Positions 46,280-57,600 of a stretch of 64,000 nucleotides of DNA are shown piece by piece. The number at the start of each line of letters is the position of its first letter. The first letter of the stretch is position 1. The position numbers and the translations under genes were made by a program. This DNA is from Saprospiraceae bacterium (GTDB lineage Bacteria; Bacteroidota; Bacteroidia; Chitinophagales; Saprospiraceae): contig JADKAA010000024.1 in NCBI GenBank assembly GCA_016715465.1, forward strand, positions 1,426,001-1,490,000. Reading direction: 5' to 3'. The notes under the pieces were generated by a model. The model did not search any database and was not told where the DNA came from. It saw nothing but the letters and a program-made list of their open reading frames with translations.

Positions 46280-47584
46280 TTAAAAACTCAAAGACCCTCC
46301 AAAACGTCCGGACAAACCCTGGAGATTGAATGGTTGAAATAAAGACCAGATATTCTGAGTGCAGACAAAAGCCTGGAATGGACCGAGGCTGAGTTCCGCC
46401 AATAAACCTACATTGGCATAGGACGATTTTCTGATGTTGTAGTTGAAACCCAGACTAAAGTTATTTCCTAACCGTCTCGAAGCCTGTAAAAACAAACCAT
46501 AATAGCCAGATCCGCCCAATTGATGCAGTGTCGCAAGTCCACTGTATTTCATGGCATTGCTTTGGTGATAAATACCTGCCTGGTATCTGGAAGAGGTTGA
46601 CGCATTGTATGATCCCGGAGTTTCCACCAGGTTAAATGCATCATAAATACTGTCCTCAATGGACTCAGTTCCATTGCCGTCAATTACCGATTCAATGTCC
46701 ACTCCTTTCAGTGTAGTCGTTTGTTGAGAAGTGAGGCTGCTGGCGCCGTCACTCCAGTTTATGGTGCCTAAATTTTGGACGCTGGCAAAAAATCCAGTGG
46801 AGGAAGTCAATTGATAATCCACACCCATATCGATTGAAACACCATTATTTTTTGTGAAATAGGTTTCAAATCGATCTATACTTTCCTTTATATCGATGTC
46901 TTCAATGGAACCATTATATTTTATAATTCCTGCATTTTTAATTTCAATGTCATTGGCTATCGTGAGTTCGTAGTATTCTGCGCCGGTGGTGAGGTTGATC
47001 TTGTTTTTTACGGTGCGCATGTCATACCAACCATTGAGATAATTGAGGCGTGCCCCAATGTTCAAATTGCCAATTTGTGTGGAGAGACCTGCATACCACT
47101 TTTGGTATATGGAAACACCTCCGGGCATGCCTAAATCTACCGTTTGTCCTATGTAGTCCACATTGCCATGCGCAGCAATACCGATGAGGGTAGGGTTGAG
47201 TGAGGTGTACAATTCATAGTGAATGCCCTGCCCTGCAAATATATTGAATCTTCCAGCCTTAATTCCCAGGTCGATGGTATTAAAGGTGCCATATAAACCC
47301 ACAGGTATTTTTTCTTTAACATTTGCAGAGAGGGCATCCAGACTTACCGTATTGATGCCATCCGATGAACGGCTGACAAAATCACCGAGTTTTAAGGACC
47401 CCGTATTAAAATCTCCGCCCATGGATGCCAGACTCAGCTCAAAAGTATGAGAAGGGATATAGGCGGGATTGATATATCCCTGGTGAATGCTATTGAGGTG
47501 CATCATCCAGCTATCCTGAGCAACCAGGGAGAAACTGGCAAATGTCCAAAGCAGGATAGAAGTAATGGTATATTTCAGTTTCAT
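46280..47584 (-). CDS. DUF5723 family outer-membrane protein
   Basis: 434 residues, signal peptide ending FSLVAQ. The mature protein (DSWMMHLNSIHQGYINPAY ... LSLASMGGDFNTGSLKLGDFV ... FSLGFNYNIRKSSYANVGLLAEL) matches a barrel-type Bacteroidota family, PorP/FadL-like, which in some members is linked to T9SS surface proteins. One base separates it from the upstream lipoprotein gene, so the two should be co-expressed. Confidence 0.8.
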   Translation of the reverse strand: MKLKYTITSILLWTFASFSLVAQDSWMMHLNSIHQGYINPAYIPSHTFELSLASMGGDFNTGSLKLGDFVSRSSDGINTVSLDALSANVKEKIPVGLYGTFNTIDLGIKAGRFNIFAGQGIHYELYTSLNPTLIGIAAHGNVDYIGQTVDLGMPGGVSIYQKWYAGLSTQIGNLNIGARLNYLNGWYDMRTVKNKINLTTGAEYYELTIANDIEIKNAGIIKYNGSIEDIDIKESIDRFETYFTKNNGVSIDMGVDYQLTSSTGFFASVQNLGTINWSDGASSLTSQQTTTLKGVDIESVIDGNGTESIEDSIYDAFNLVETPGSYNASTSSRYQAGIYHQSNAMKYSGLATLHQLGGSGYYGLFLQASRRLGNNFSLGFNYNIRKSSYANVGLLAELSLGPFQAFVCTQNIWSLFQPFNLQGLSGRFGGSLSF

Positions 47585-47585
47585 G

Positions 47586-49097
47586 TTATTTCAGTTTAAC
47601 GATGGCCGCCAATTTTACATCCAGCCCATAATCTCCAAAAAGCCAAATGGGTTGCTGGCTCTGCGTATTAGTGTCTAAACTTGCGTTAAAAAGGATTTTT
47701 TTTGTAGTCTTTATTTTTGAAAAACGGATCTCATCAAAATTGACGACAAAATCCTGTGTGATTTTTTCCGTTGTTTTATCTTTACCATTCAAGGGGGCGC
47801 CATTTATTGTGATGATTTCCTGTTCAGTTAGCCTGCTCAGTTCATTACCCGCAGCATCAAGAAAGATCATTTGAATATCCATATCTACCGGAAAAGGATT
47901 AGCGGTCCGGATTTTTAGTTCCGCGGCAATGGCTTCTGAATAATCATCAAAACTTACATCAAAGGTGTCAGCGATTGTAAATTGATTGGACTTGATCTTC
48001 ATGGGCAACTCCACATCTACTTTCACCGCAAAAAATGCATCCGAGGTATAAAAATTTTTTACACCGATATCACCATCGGGATTGGCCAATGCATCAAAAT
48101 CATAAATTACCTGTACTACTTTTTCCTTAAACAACTCTTCAATGTTGGAGTTTGTACCGTCAAAATGAAAAACGGTATTTTTGACGGATCCCACTTCATT
48201 GATGGCGGGATAAGAGAAATCGATGCCTTTGTTTATATACTCACTTTCCACATTAAACAGGTTGTTGCCGATGGTCTTAAGGGTGAGCTGATTGACTTTT
48301 GACCTTACCGGAAAACCAAAGGAATTGTCCACGTCAAGTCTGATGGTTGGGTTTTCAATTTCCAATCCGCCGGATTTCCATAAGTCAAAGATGTTAATCT
48401 TAATGATGTCTCCTTTAATGTCAAAGGTGTGGTTGCCAAAATATCCGTCCAGATACACAAATTTTAAAACGTCAAATCGCATGGCTGCATAATTGAGTAA
48501 TATTCGCTCCCCGTTTGGCCGGTAAGCTTCATACTGAAATTTTATTTTATTGGCAACGGGAAAGGCAACCCAGCTGGCCAGTAAGGAAGTCTCAGTGGTA
48601 ATCTCCCCATCGGCATCATCTGCAAAGTTTAACAGATACTCCTTCTTCCATACCTGGCCATCCTTATTAACAGAAGCGATTTTCATCACCAGCCTGATGG
48701 TTTCTTTTTCATTGTATCTGAATTTGAAAAATATATTGGTATTGTCAAAAATACCTTTGTCTAATCGGTAAGAACCATTGACCGGCAGTGGTAGTTCATC
48801 CACACTATCCCGGATTTCAAACTCAAATAAACCGGGGACCGGAGGGAAGATTTTATTGGCATTGTCGCGAAGGATTTCACCGCTGTAAAGCGCTGTTACC
48901 CGTCCGTCGCCATCCAGTCTGAGGGAGGCGTCACCTTCAGCGCGATCGATCACATCCTGAATACTTAATGATCCATAGGCAAGGGGAAGTGCGATATCTC
49001 TGGTCTCCTGTGCCAGCTCAAATTCATCGCCAAAAAAAGAAGAACAGGAGTAAAATAAAAGTAAACAAGCTCCTAAATATAATGATGTAAATCTCAA
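47586..49097 (-). CDS. large predicted lipoprotein
   Basis: About 503 residues if started at the TTG at 49097, which gives the signal RFTSLYLGACLLLFYSCSSFF (Cys about 18); the frame is open further upstream to 49310 but overlaps the beta-CASP gene and lacks signal character. A series of beta segments follows (PPVPGLFEFEIRDS, MKIASVNKDGQVWKKEY, NPTIRLDVDNSFGFPV, FDVSFDDYSEAIAAEL). No family recognised. Forms an operon with the RNase gene upstream and the DUF5723 gene downstream; a partner of the barrel is plausible. Confidence 0.65.
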   Translation of the reverse strand: MRFTSLYLGACLLLFYSCSSFFGDEFELAQETRDIALPLAYGSLSIQDVIDRAEGDASLRLDGDGRVTALYSGEILRDNANKIFPPVPGLFEFEIRDSVDELPLPVNGSYRLDKGIFDNTNIFFKFRYNEKETIRLVMKIASVNKDGQVWKKEYLLNFADDADGEITTETSLLASWVAFPVANKIKFQYEAYRPNGERILLNYAAMRFDVLKFVYLDGYFGNHTFDIKGDIIKINIFDLWKSGGLEIENPTIRLDVDNSFGFPVRSKVNQLTLKTIGNNLFNVESEYINKGIDFSYPAINEVGSVKNTVFHFDGTNSNIEELFKEKVVQVIYDFDALANPDGDIGVKNFYTSDAFFAVKVDVELPMKIKSNQFTIADTFDVSFDDYSEAIAAELKIRTANPFPVDMDIQMIFLDAAGNELSRLTEQEIITINGAPLNGKDKTTEKITQDFVVNFDEIRFSKIKTTKKILFNASLDTNTQSQQPIWLFGDYGLDVKLAAIVKLK

Positions 49098-49107
49098 GGT
49101 GTAGATT

Positions 49108-50526
49108 TTAAGGTAATTCAAAAAATTGATTTTCTCCGGGTATTTCGATTTGATCAAAGCCGCGTTCTTCCAGGTATTTTTTCCAGAGTTTTTGGGTTTC
49201 GTATTCACCGTGAACAAGGAACAAGGTTTTGACGTGGCCAAGTTGGTTTTTGATGTGATCAAACATTTCTTTTCTATCCCCATGTGCGGAAAAAGAATCC
49301 ATGGTCTCAATTTCGGCGCGAATTACCTTCTCTTCCCCAAAAAGCCTGATGGTCGGTTCTCCTGATTTCAATTTACCTCCCGGAGTATTGGGTGAACAAT
49401 AACCCACTATGAGGATGGTGTTTCTCGGGTCCTCTACATTATTGGCTATGTGGTGCTTTACCCTTCCTGCATTGGCCATGCCTGACGAACTGATGATGAT
49501 ACATGGTTCGTTGGAAGTATTGAGCCTTTTTGATTCTGTCACATCTCTGATGTAAGAGAGCCCTTTGAATCCAAAAGGATTTTCGTCTATGAGCAGGTAT
49601 TGATTGAGGTCATTGTCAAAACATTCCGGATGGGCTCCAAAAACTTCAGTAGCGTTCACGGCCAGGGGACTGTCAACATAAACCTTGATTTTGGGCAACA
49701 TGTTTTCATTGGACATTCTATCCAACATGTAGACAATTTCCTGTGTTCTTCCTACACTGAAGGCGGGGATGATGAGTTTCCCTTTTTTTTCAATGCAGGT
49801 ATACTTTATAATCTCCAGGAATCGCTCAGACTGTTCAGGGTTACTTTCGTGTTCCCGGTCACCGTAAGTGGACTCGCAAATCATATACTCCACGGGAGGC
49901 AGGGGTTTTGGATCACGGAGGATTGGCCGGTCTGGCCTGCCTATGTCTGCTGTAAACCCAAACAATCGCTCTTTTCCGTTTTCATTAATTGACAATAATA
50001 CGCCAGCACTGCCCAGGATGTGGCCGGCATCAATAAATTTGAGTTTAACGTCTTTGTGTATATGCCCCCAATTGTCATAACCAAATGTAGTAAACATGTT
50101 CATGACCGGGGTTATGTCTTTTTGGGTATAGAGTGGCTGTCTAATCTTGATCTTTTTACCATCATTCTTATGTCTCTTTTGTGCCCTCTCGTTTGAGTAT
50201 TCTGCATCCTTTTCCTGAATCATCGCACTGTCGAGCAGCATTATGGCTGAAAGACTTCTGGTCGCATGAGTGGCATATATTTTGCCCTTAAACCCATCTT
50301 TAACCAGTTTGGGAACCCTGCCGGTATGATCAATGTGGGCATGTGAGAGAATAAGGATGTCAATCTCCCTTGGGTCAAAATGCCATTTTCCATTTCGTTC
50401 AAGGTCTTCTTCAAATTCCCCCTGGAACAAGCCACAATCCAAAAGGATATTTGTGCCATCATTCAATGTGAGCAAATGTGAGCTGCCGGTGACGTGTCTG
50501 GCTGCTCCACAAAATTTAATCTTCAT
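49108..50526 (-). CDS. beta-CASP metallo-beta-lactamase-fold RNase
   Basis: 472 residues, cytoplasmic. Metal site LSHAHIDHTGRVP (HxHxDH), the earlier GLFQG and the later ADIGRP, then the beta-CASP insert with PAFSVGRTQEIV, IISSSGMANAGRVKHH and the C-terminal SFSAHGDRKEM and VHGEYETQ. Belongs to the MBL-fold group that includes archaeal-type KH-less CPSF homologues; likely an RNA endo- or exonuclease. First gene of the three-gene minus-strand operon. Confidence 0.93.
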   Translation of the reverse strand: MKIKFCGAARHVTGSSHLLTLNDGTNILLDCGLFQGEFEEDLERNGKWHFDPREIDILILSHAHIDHTGRVPKLVKDGFKGKIYATHATRSLSAIMLLDSAMIQEKDAEYSNERAQKRHKNDGKKIKIRQPLYTQKDITPVMNMFTTFGYDNWGHIHKDVKLKFIDAGHILGSAGVLLSINENGKERLFGFTADIGRPDRPILRDPKPLPPVEYMICESTYGDREHESNPEQSERFLEIIKYTCIEKKGKLIIPAFSVGRTQEIVYMLDRMSNENMLPKIKVYVDSPLAVNATEVFGAHPECFDNDLNQYLLIDENPFGFKGLSYIRDVTESKRLNTSNEPCIIISSSGMANAGRVKHHIANNVEDPRNTILIVGYCSPNTPGGKLKSGEPTIRLFGEEKVIRAEIETMDSFSAHGDRKEMFDHIKNQLGHVKTLFLVHGEYETQKLWKKYLEERGFDQIEIPGENQFFELP

Positions 50527-50647
50527 AGACTATGATTTTGTGTAAAGATAGGACATAATGTTCATTTGGCGCAACAGGTTTATAAGTCGCATATTAACAA
50601 TGTTTTATGGCTATTTTTAATCCATAACTCAACCCTGAAAATTGAAA

Positions 50648-52135
50648 TCAGCTACCATATTTTCCTTTTAAGGCCACATAGACTCCATTGGTCCAGCCAA
50701 AACCATCCTGGACCGGATATTCACCACCTCCGCCTTCCAGCGACAAATCTTCAACGTTATATTTTTCAAGCATTTTCCCTGTTCTGCTAAAAACAGCGTC
50801 ATTGAGTGACAGCCATTTTAGGGCGATTTCCTTGGCCTCGGCATAGAACCCATAGCGGCTAAGTCCTTCACAGGTAATCCATTGCAATGGTGCCCAGCCA
50901 TTTGGGGCGTCCCACTGCTGTCCACAGTGATTGACCGTTGAAACGATGCCCCCTACTTTACATAACTTTTCCATCACCTGTCGGCAAACATGGTAAGCCT
51001 GTTCTTCAGTAGCGATGCCAGCGAATAATGGGTAAACACATGCTGCAGATACCACAGCGGTATGGGCCTTAAGCTTGTAATTGTAATCATTGAAACCTTG
51101 TTGTGCTTCATTCCACAGCCATTTTTTTATCATAGCCATTCTCCGTTCAGCCAGGGCGTCAAAGCCATCTGCTTCATCTCTTTTTCCCGAATAGACCAAT
51201 GCACCGGATATGCAACGCTCCAGGGCATACAAAAGACAATTGAGGTCGACCGGAATGATGTCTCCTGTCACAATGGTTGAAAGATTGGTGGAGTCCAAAA
51301 GCCACCGTGAGCTAAAATCCCACCCGGATTCACAAGCGGCCCTGATGTGTTGATAAAAAGCCGCTTTGTCATCTGACCCTGAGGCAAGTTCAACGTCGTC
51401 TCTGTACATTTCCACCCTGGGTAGAGCATTTGTATCCATATAACGGTTTAAATAATTGCCATCAGACAGGGTAACTGCATGGCTGGGCTCTTGGGTATCC
51501 ATCCAGAATCGGTATTCCATCACAAGCGAAGGGAGATAAAACTGCCAAATATGCGGCCCTTTAATTTCGGCCAGCAAGGCCAACATAAGCGAAAAAAAGG
51601 GAGGTTGTGATCTGCCAAGAAAATAAGTGCGGTTCCCATTGGGAATGTACCCATAGTTTTGGATCATCCAGTCAAAATTGTCGATCATATCCTGGATCAA
51701 CTGTACTTCGCCATGCACCTTAAGTCCCAGCATGGTAAAATAACTGTCCCAGTAATAAATTTCATTAAATCGACCACCGGGTACAATGTAGGGGTGGGGC
51801 AGAGGTATTAAAGATGAACCCTCAATTTTTTGGTCTGGATTTCTTTTGAGAAATGACCACAGTCTTTTGATGTGATCCTCTGCAGAGGTTTTCTGTTCGG
51901 TTTTAAAGGATGAGGTGTTGCCTGCCGGTAAGATAAAGTTGTCCAGGATGAATGATTTCAATGGGGTGGTTTGTGTCAACTGCCATGCAGCATAATTTGT
52001 CTTGATTTTCTCCGGTGAAGTTTTGGGTATGGCATCTGCCCACACCTTGCCATCGGGAAATAGATGTTGTTTATGGGCTTCTTCAAACAGGTCAGGCAAA
52101 ACTTCATAGAATGCTTGGTTGCGAAATGGTGTCAT
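50648..52135 (-). CDS. treF: alpha,alpha-trehalase (GH37), cytoplasmic
   Basis: 495 residues. Cleaves trehalose to two glucose molecules. The two PROSITE-type signatures are present: PGGRFNEIYYWDSYFT early on and QWDAPNGWAPLQW near the C-terminus, with the WDFSSRW arginine/acid region between. No signal peptide, so cytoplasmic like TreF. Divergent from an MFS transporter gene, which could import its substrate (inference). Confidence 0.95.
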   Translation of the reverse strand: MTPFRNQAFYEVLPDLFEEAHKQHLFPDGKVWADAIPKTSPEKIKTNYAAWQLTQTTPLKSFILDNFILPAGNTSSFKTEQKTSAEDHIKRLWSFLKRNPDQKIEGSSLIPLPHPYIVPGGRFNEIYYWDSYFTMLGLKVHGEVQLIQDMIDNFDWMIQNYGYIPNGNRTYFLGRSQPPFFSLMLALLAEIKGPHIWQFYLPSLVMEYRFWMDTQEPSHAVTLSDGNYLNRYMDTNALPRVEMYRDDVELASGSDDKAAFYQHIRAACESGWDFSSRWLLDSTNLSTIVTGDIIPVDLNCLLYALERCISGALVYSGKRDEADGFDALAERRMAMIKKWLWNEAQQGFNDYNYKLKAHTAVVSAACVYPLFAGIATEEQAYHVCRQVMEKLCKVGGIVSTVNHCGQQWDAPNGWAPLQWITCEGLSRYGFYAEAKEIALKWLSLNDAVFSRTGKMLEKYNVEDLSLEGGGGEYPVQDGFGWTNGVYVALKGKYGS

Positions 52136-52161
52136 GGCAGAGTAATCATGTTCAATGCCTG

Positions 52162-52169
52162 CAAAGATA
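52162..52169 (-). promoter_or_regulatory. -7 box TATCTTTG of trehalase
   Basis: Perfect TAnnTTTG on the minus strand, 27 bases upstream of the ATG at 52135. Confidence 0.6.
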
Positions 52170-52248
52170 AGCGTTGAGAGGCCATTGACTTGAATTTGAG
52201 CACGCTATTTTCGAAAAAGGATTATCTTCGATTATTAAATTGCACCGT

Positions 52249-53478
52249 ATGGACAATCATTTGAGATTAAAATTTTCCCTGTATCTGAATTATTTTGTTT
52301 TTGCCATTCTGCTGAACAGTGTTGGCATAGTAATCCTTAAATCCATCACGGTATATGGTGTCGATGAACTAAAGGCCAGCACGCTGGAGTTGTACAAAGA
52401 CCTGCCCATTGCCATAGTTTCATTTGTCATTGCGTCCTTCCTTCCGCGCATTGGTTATATAAAGGCTATGCTTACGGCCTTGTTGCTGGTGACGGTGGCT
52501 TGTATAGTCATGTATATGGGTGACACGTTTGCTTCTGCTCGGTTGTTGTTTGCCATTGTGGGGGTGTCATTTGCCCTCATTAAAGTTTCTGTTTACTCCA
52601 TGATTGGATTGGTGACAAACGATGACAAATCGCACAGTGCCCTGATGAGTTCAATCGAAGGCGTTTTTATGTTTGGCATTGCGTTGGCTTATTTTCTTTT
52701 TCCGGCATTTAATAAAACAGGTGAAGCCTCAGCCTGGCTTAATGTTTATTTGCTTTTGGCTGCCCTCAGTGCTGCATCCTTTATTTTTTTGTTTACCACC
52801 CGGATGGAAAGTAAAGAAGAAGTGCCAGGTGTGGATTTGCTGGATGACCTCAGGCATATGGGCAGGCTTATGTTAAAAGTGCTGGTCGTTGTTTTTGTAA
52901 TTAGTGCTTTTCTTTTTGTGATGATCGAACAGGGCATCATGACCTGGCTGCCTACCTTCAATAAAAAAGTGTTACAACTTCCGGAAAATCTGAGTATCAT
53001 GATGGCCAGCATCTTATCCATTTCACTTGGTATTGGCAGGCTGCTTGCGGGGGCTTTGTCTGGCAAATATGGCTGGCACAAGGTTCTGTTGGCCTGTCTT
53101 GCAGGCGCCATGGCCGTTGTTGTTTTTGTGCTGCCCCGGACAGTAGCCATGGGGGCAGTACCTGTCTCTTCTTTGTCTGATTTGCCATGGCTTGCATTTG
53201 CTTTTCCGCTGGTAGGTCTTTTCATAGCACCGATTTATCCTTTACTCAATTCGGCGGTGCTGAGTGCCTTGCCCAAAAGTCTGCATAGTCCCATGACTGG
53301 ACTCATCGTCATTTTCTCAGCGATCGGAGGTACACTGGGTTCCAGACTCATCGGCTACCTATTTCAGTACATTGGGGCCGATAAGGCATTTTATTATACC
53401 CTTATACCTATGACGATGCTGCTGCTGTGTGTGCTTGCTTTAAAAAGGCTTGCAACTCCGCGATCTGTAATGGATTAG
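52249..53478 (+). CDS. MFS transporter
   Basis: About 409 residues from the ATG at 52249; a TTG at 52240 adds three. Twelve membrane helices with a central cytoplasmic loop (ESKEEVPGVDLLDDLRHMGR) and the second-half motif ISLGIGRLLAGALSGKYGW. The N-terminal half lacks a strict GxxxDRxGRR loop. Substrate unknown; position head-to-head with trehalase suggests a sugar. Converges on a lipoprotein gene with a 10-base gap. Confidence 0.88.
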   Translation: MDNHLRLKFSLYLNYFVFAILLNSVGIVILKSITVYGVDELKASTLELYKDLPIAIVSFVIASFLPRIGYIKAMLTALLLVTVACIVMYMGDTFASARLLFAIVGVSFALIKVSVYSMIGLVTNDDKSHSALMSSIEGVFMFGIALAYFLFPAFNKTGEASAWLNVYLLLAALSAASFIFLFTTRMESKEEVPGVDLLDDLRHMGRLMLKVLVVVFVISAFLFVMIEQGIMTWLPTFNKKVLQLPENLSIMMASILSISLGIGRLLAGALSGKYGWHKVLLACLAGAMAVVVFVLPRTVAMGAVPVSSLSDLPWLAFAFPLVGLFIAPIYPLLNSAVLSALPKSLHSPMTGLIVIFSAIGGTLGSRLIGYLFQYIGADKAFYYTLIPMTMLLLCVLALKRLATPRSVMD

Positions 53479-53488
53479 ATTTTATTTT

Positions 53489-54589
53489 TTAGTCATAATA
53501 ATTTACAACCTGCCTGAAGAGGTCATCCAGCAGGTCTTCGAGAATATCATCTTTATTGATGTTAGGTTTGTTATATTGCCTGTACTCCGATGGAATGGCT
53601 TCTGCATCCCCACTAAGGTGATAGTCAAAAACCTCAACCCATTTAGTGGCTTCAAAAGTATAACCCGTTTCATCACAGTTTATGGTTTCTTTGTCCACAT
53701 CCGACCTGACCTGCCACAGGAATTCAAAGCGAGTTTTATCAATGTCTACCCTGCCTTTTAATAGCTTATACTTCGGCACCTGAATGGTGTTTCCTTTATC
53801 ATCTTTGGTGGTGGTAAAACCATCCTGGACTTTTTTCTCAAACTGGCGGGACTCCAGTGAAGTCAGCCTTCTTTCATCCAAATCGCGAAAATTTAATTCA
53901 ATCAAACAATCGCATTTTTTACAGGAGCCGTCCACATAGAATTTCTTAAAAGTTGGGCTGGATGATGGCAGTCTGCCAAATACTTGTTTTATTTCCCATG
54001 ACTGGGAAAAATTAAATCCAAGGTCGATGTCAAAATTATATTCCAGGATGGACATGTTGAGCGTGAGATCTACCAATGAATCCAGGTCCGGAAAGTTACC
54101 GGTATCATAATCTTCGTACACTTTATGAAAGGCTTCGTAGGATTTTCGGGCAATTTTTTTGTCGCCATTTTTTTTCGTTGAGGCAAGAAATTCTATGCCC
54201 AGGTCATAATAATAAGTAGCCATTTCAGCCCTGAGTTGAAGGGCTTGTTTGTCAAACGTAACCTGTTTTTCTTTGTTGTCGGAGTCTAGATAAAGATGTG
54301 CTTCAACAAACAGGTCAACCAACTCTTCCATTTCGCGATAAAGCGTTTGCCTTTTTTCAATAGCAACCCTGTTCCTGTTTTCATAACGACTGGTCAACTC
54401 GTCATATTTCCTGTCAAAGGATTGGTTAAGCAGGTTTTTATTTTGACCAACATCCTTACCATCTTTAATCTCCTTCAGGCTTTTTTCAATGGCAGCTTTA
54501 TAATTTCCTTTTTGATACGCTTCCTTTGCTGTCGTACAAGCCAGGATAAAAATCAAAATCGACAGGCATAGGTACTGGATATATTTCAT
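53489..54589 (-). CDS. predicted lipoprotein with TPR-like start
   Basis: 366 residues; lipoprotein signal MKYIQYLCLSILIFILACTTAKE. KEAYQKGNYKAAIEKSLKEI is TPR-like, then a long charged helical part (about 50-170) and a beta-rich part with a Cys motif (DGSCKKCDCLIELNF). No family recognised. Well-formed -33/-7 promoter upstream; single-gene unit. Confidence 0.7.
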   Translation of the reverse strand: MKYIQYLCLSILIFILACTTAKEAYQKGNYKAAIEKSLKEIKDGKDVGQNKNLLNQSFDRKYDELTSRYENRNRVAIEKRQTLYREMEELVDLFVEAHLYLDSDNKEKQVTFDKQALQLRAEMATYYYDLGIEFLASTKKNGDKKIARKSYEAFHKVYEDYDTGNFPDLDSLVDLTLNMSILEYNFDIDLGFNFSQSWEIKQVFGRLPSSSPTFKKFYVDGSCKKCDCLIELNFRDLDERRLTSLESRQFEKKVQDGFTTTKDDKGNTIQVPKYKLLKGRVDIDKTRFEFLWQVRSDVDKETINCDETGYTFEATKWVEVFDYHLSGDAEAIPSEYRQYNKPNINKDDILEDLLDDLFRQVVNYYD

Positions 54590-54604
54590 GTTCTGCTTTT
54601 AAAA

Positions 54605-54634
54605 CAAATATATCCAATTTTAAGCAAAAACAAA
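54605..54634 (-). promoter_or_regulatory. promoter with -33 and -7 elements
   Basis: On the minus strand TTTG (complement of 54631-54634), 18 bases, then TATATTTG (complement of 54605-54612), 15 bases before the lipoprotein ATG. Best-formed Bacteroidota promoter in the window along with that of tetR. Confidence 0.7.
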
Positions 54635-54677
54635 TTACTTTTCCTAAGATCCTGACCTGGGGTGTGGCAGATATTTT

Positions 54678-57600
54678 TTATGCTGTAATTCTTGGGGGAA
54701 TCAGGTAGTAGAGTACCGGGGTTACCAGCCTGCTCAGCAGGGTACTTGAAATGAGACCGCCAATAAGCACAATGGCCAGCGGACTGATCAGGGGTGATCG
54801 TTCAAGAGCCAGGGGTGTCAGGCCGCCGATGGCCGTGAGGGAAGTAAGCAGGATGGGAAGAAATCTGGTTTCTGCCCCGTCCATTACGGCTTCATACAGA
54901 GGCATGCCTTTTTCCCTGAGTCCATTGGTATAATCTACCATCAAAATAGAGTTTTTAACTTCAATTCCCGCCAGGGCAATGATGCCTACGGTGGCCACAA
55001 ACGACATGGTTTCGCCCGTCATATATAGCGCCAGCAGCGCCCCTATGACTCCCATAGGTATCACGCTGAGAACGATCAAAGTTGACTTAAAGGTTCGGAA
55101 TTCCAGAATCAGGATGGCCAGCAAGCCAAATATAGTAAGGATGATGATGGTGCCAATGCCTCCGAAAGATTCTTCCCTGGATTCTCTTTCTCCGGCTGCC
55201 ATCAATCGGTAAGATTTTGGAAGGTGAAGTTCGGTTTCCATCTTAGCCAGCAATTCGTTGGTAAGTTTGTCTGTATTATATCCGGTTGCCACGAAGCTGC
55301 TTACCAACGCATACCTTTCTTTATTGTAATGTCTGATCACCGGTGCCGATGGTTTCAGGGATATTTTAGCTACATTTTTGAGAGGTACCAGCGCACCACT
55401 GAATGAGGTGATGTTTATCCGGTCAAAATTTTCAATTGGATCATCCTGACTTTTTTGTATGGAAATTTTAATGTCATTTTCATCTCCATCCCCTGATCGC
55501 AAGGTACCCAGATCAAGACCTGCAATGGCCATTCTCACGGTTTTGGCGATCTCTGCCCCGGTAAGTCCATACAAACCTGCCTTTTCTTTGTCAATTTCTA
55601 TGCTAAGGTCTGCTCGCTCATACCGAAGGTCATTTTTCACATAGAGCGTACCTTCCATACTTTTGAAGATGGTTTCTGCCTTGTTGGCCAATTGCTCCAG
55701 GGTATCGAGGTTAGGACCCAGGATTCGCATTTCAATGGGCGCACTGATGGGTGTTCCCTGTTGAAAACGACGAACCTGGATTCTCGCTCCTGCATAGGAA
55801 GAAAGTTCGCGTCTCAGCGTATCTTCCAATGCGACGATTTGAGGTACGGTAGCATGTTCATCCAGAAAGACAACCATTTGACCTATGTTGTCTGCATTTT
55901 GTTTTTGAAATTCGTTGTAGTAGATTCTTGGATTGCCTTTGCCTACATTGCTGCTTACGGTGGTCACTTCATTCTTACTAAGGATAGATCTTTCAATTTT
56001 GCGCACTACTTTGTCGGTATGCAGCAAGGTGGATCCGGGTTCGGTATCTACTTCTACCAGAAGGATGGGTTTTTCAGAGGCGGGGAATAAGCTGAAGCCA
56101 ATGACAGGCACCAGCAAGAGTGATACGCCAAATACAAAGGCTGCCGAAACAAGTGTTTTTACAGGGTGTTGAATACACCATTTCAAAAATTGCTGATAAG
56201 GGGAGTTGACGTATTTCTTAAATCCTCTGAAGAATATATTTCCATCAGCATGGGAGTCATTTTCATGTGCTTTGAGCATGATGCTGGATAGAAAGGGAAT
56301 AATGGTGACAGAAACGATTAGGGAAGAAAATACGGTGACCATGACAGCCATTGGCAGGGACCGGATAAAATCACCGGAACCTTCCGGGAGGTTGGCCAGT
56401 GGCAGGAACGATAGTAAAAGGGTTGCAGTACAACCCAGGATGGCCACAATGATATGGTTGGTGGCAGAAACGGCTGCCTGCCTGGCGCTGATGCCTCCCC
56501 GCATGTACCGCTCAATGTTTTCAACAACCACGATCGAGTCATCCACAAGCAAACCCAATGCGATCACCATGCCCACAATGCTGAGTTGGTTTAACGTATA
56601 ACCCAGCGTATCCAGCATAAAGAGGCCGATGCTGAGTGAGAGGGGAATGGATATCATTACGATGAGCGATGCCCTTGTGCCAAGCGGAAGCAAGGTTAGC
56701 AGTACCAGGAAAATGGCAATGGCAAAATCCTTACCCAAGCCAGATAATCTGTTTCTAACCCCATTTTCCTGATCAAACGCCTGTTCCATTTTTACGTCTG
56801 CCGGCAGGCTTTTTTCAAAGGAAACCAATACTTTGTCCAATTGAGATTTTAGGTTGATGATGTTGCGCTTGTCTTTCATAGCCGTGATGACCCACACCGC
56901 CCGTTTACCATTTTGTCTTACAATGTGTTCGGTTTCTTCATCGGCTTCGTAAATATTAGCTACATCTTTCAGCTTGGTTATCCTGCCTTCCGGGGTACTT
57001 TTTACCACCATGTTGGCTATTTCCTCTACGGTCCTAAATTCTGAAGATGTTTTAATGTTGTATTTTCTTTTTCCCAAATCGATATCACCTCCGGGAATAT
57101 TGAGGTTGTTGGCCTGCAGCAAGCCCAATACCTGGTTAAGGCCAATTTGTAATGTGGATAATTTATCCAGATCCAGGTCAACTTTAATGGCTTGTTCCGG
57201 GATGCCCTGTACCTCTACCCACTTTACATCTTTAAGGCGTTCAATTTCTTTTTCCAGACGCTCAGCCTCGACTTTCAAAGTGCGGAAGTTTGCAGTTTCT
57301 GATACCAGCGCCGTTTGCAGGATGGCCACGTCGCTGCTGGCTGCCCGCTTTACATCCAGGGTGACAATACCCTCCGGCAAATCCCCCCGTATTTTGTTGA
57401 TTTCCCGGATGACATCATTGTTTTTTGTTTCTACATTCACCTCATAGTTGAATTCCACCAACATGACCAGTAAACCGTCGTTTATGGTGCTTGTGATTTT
57501 TTTAATGTCACCGAGCTGGTATAATTCTTCTTCTATGGGTTCGGCTACCAATTGCTCCATGTCAGCAGGCGTAGTTCCCGGATAGACAGCCACAATCGAA

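Noticed and set aside
52746..53225. Long minus-strand frame opposite the MFS transporter
   Set aside because: Low-complexity Lys/Thr/Ser translation, typical of the antisense of membrane helices.
56206..57447. Plus-strand frames opposite the RND pump
   Set aside because: Antisense shadows of a conserved gene.
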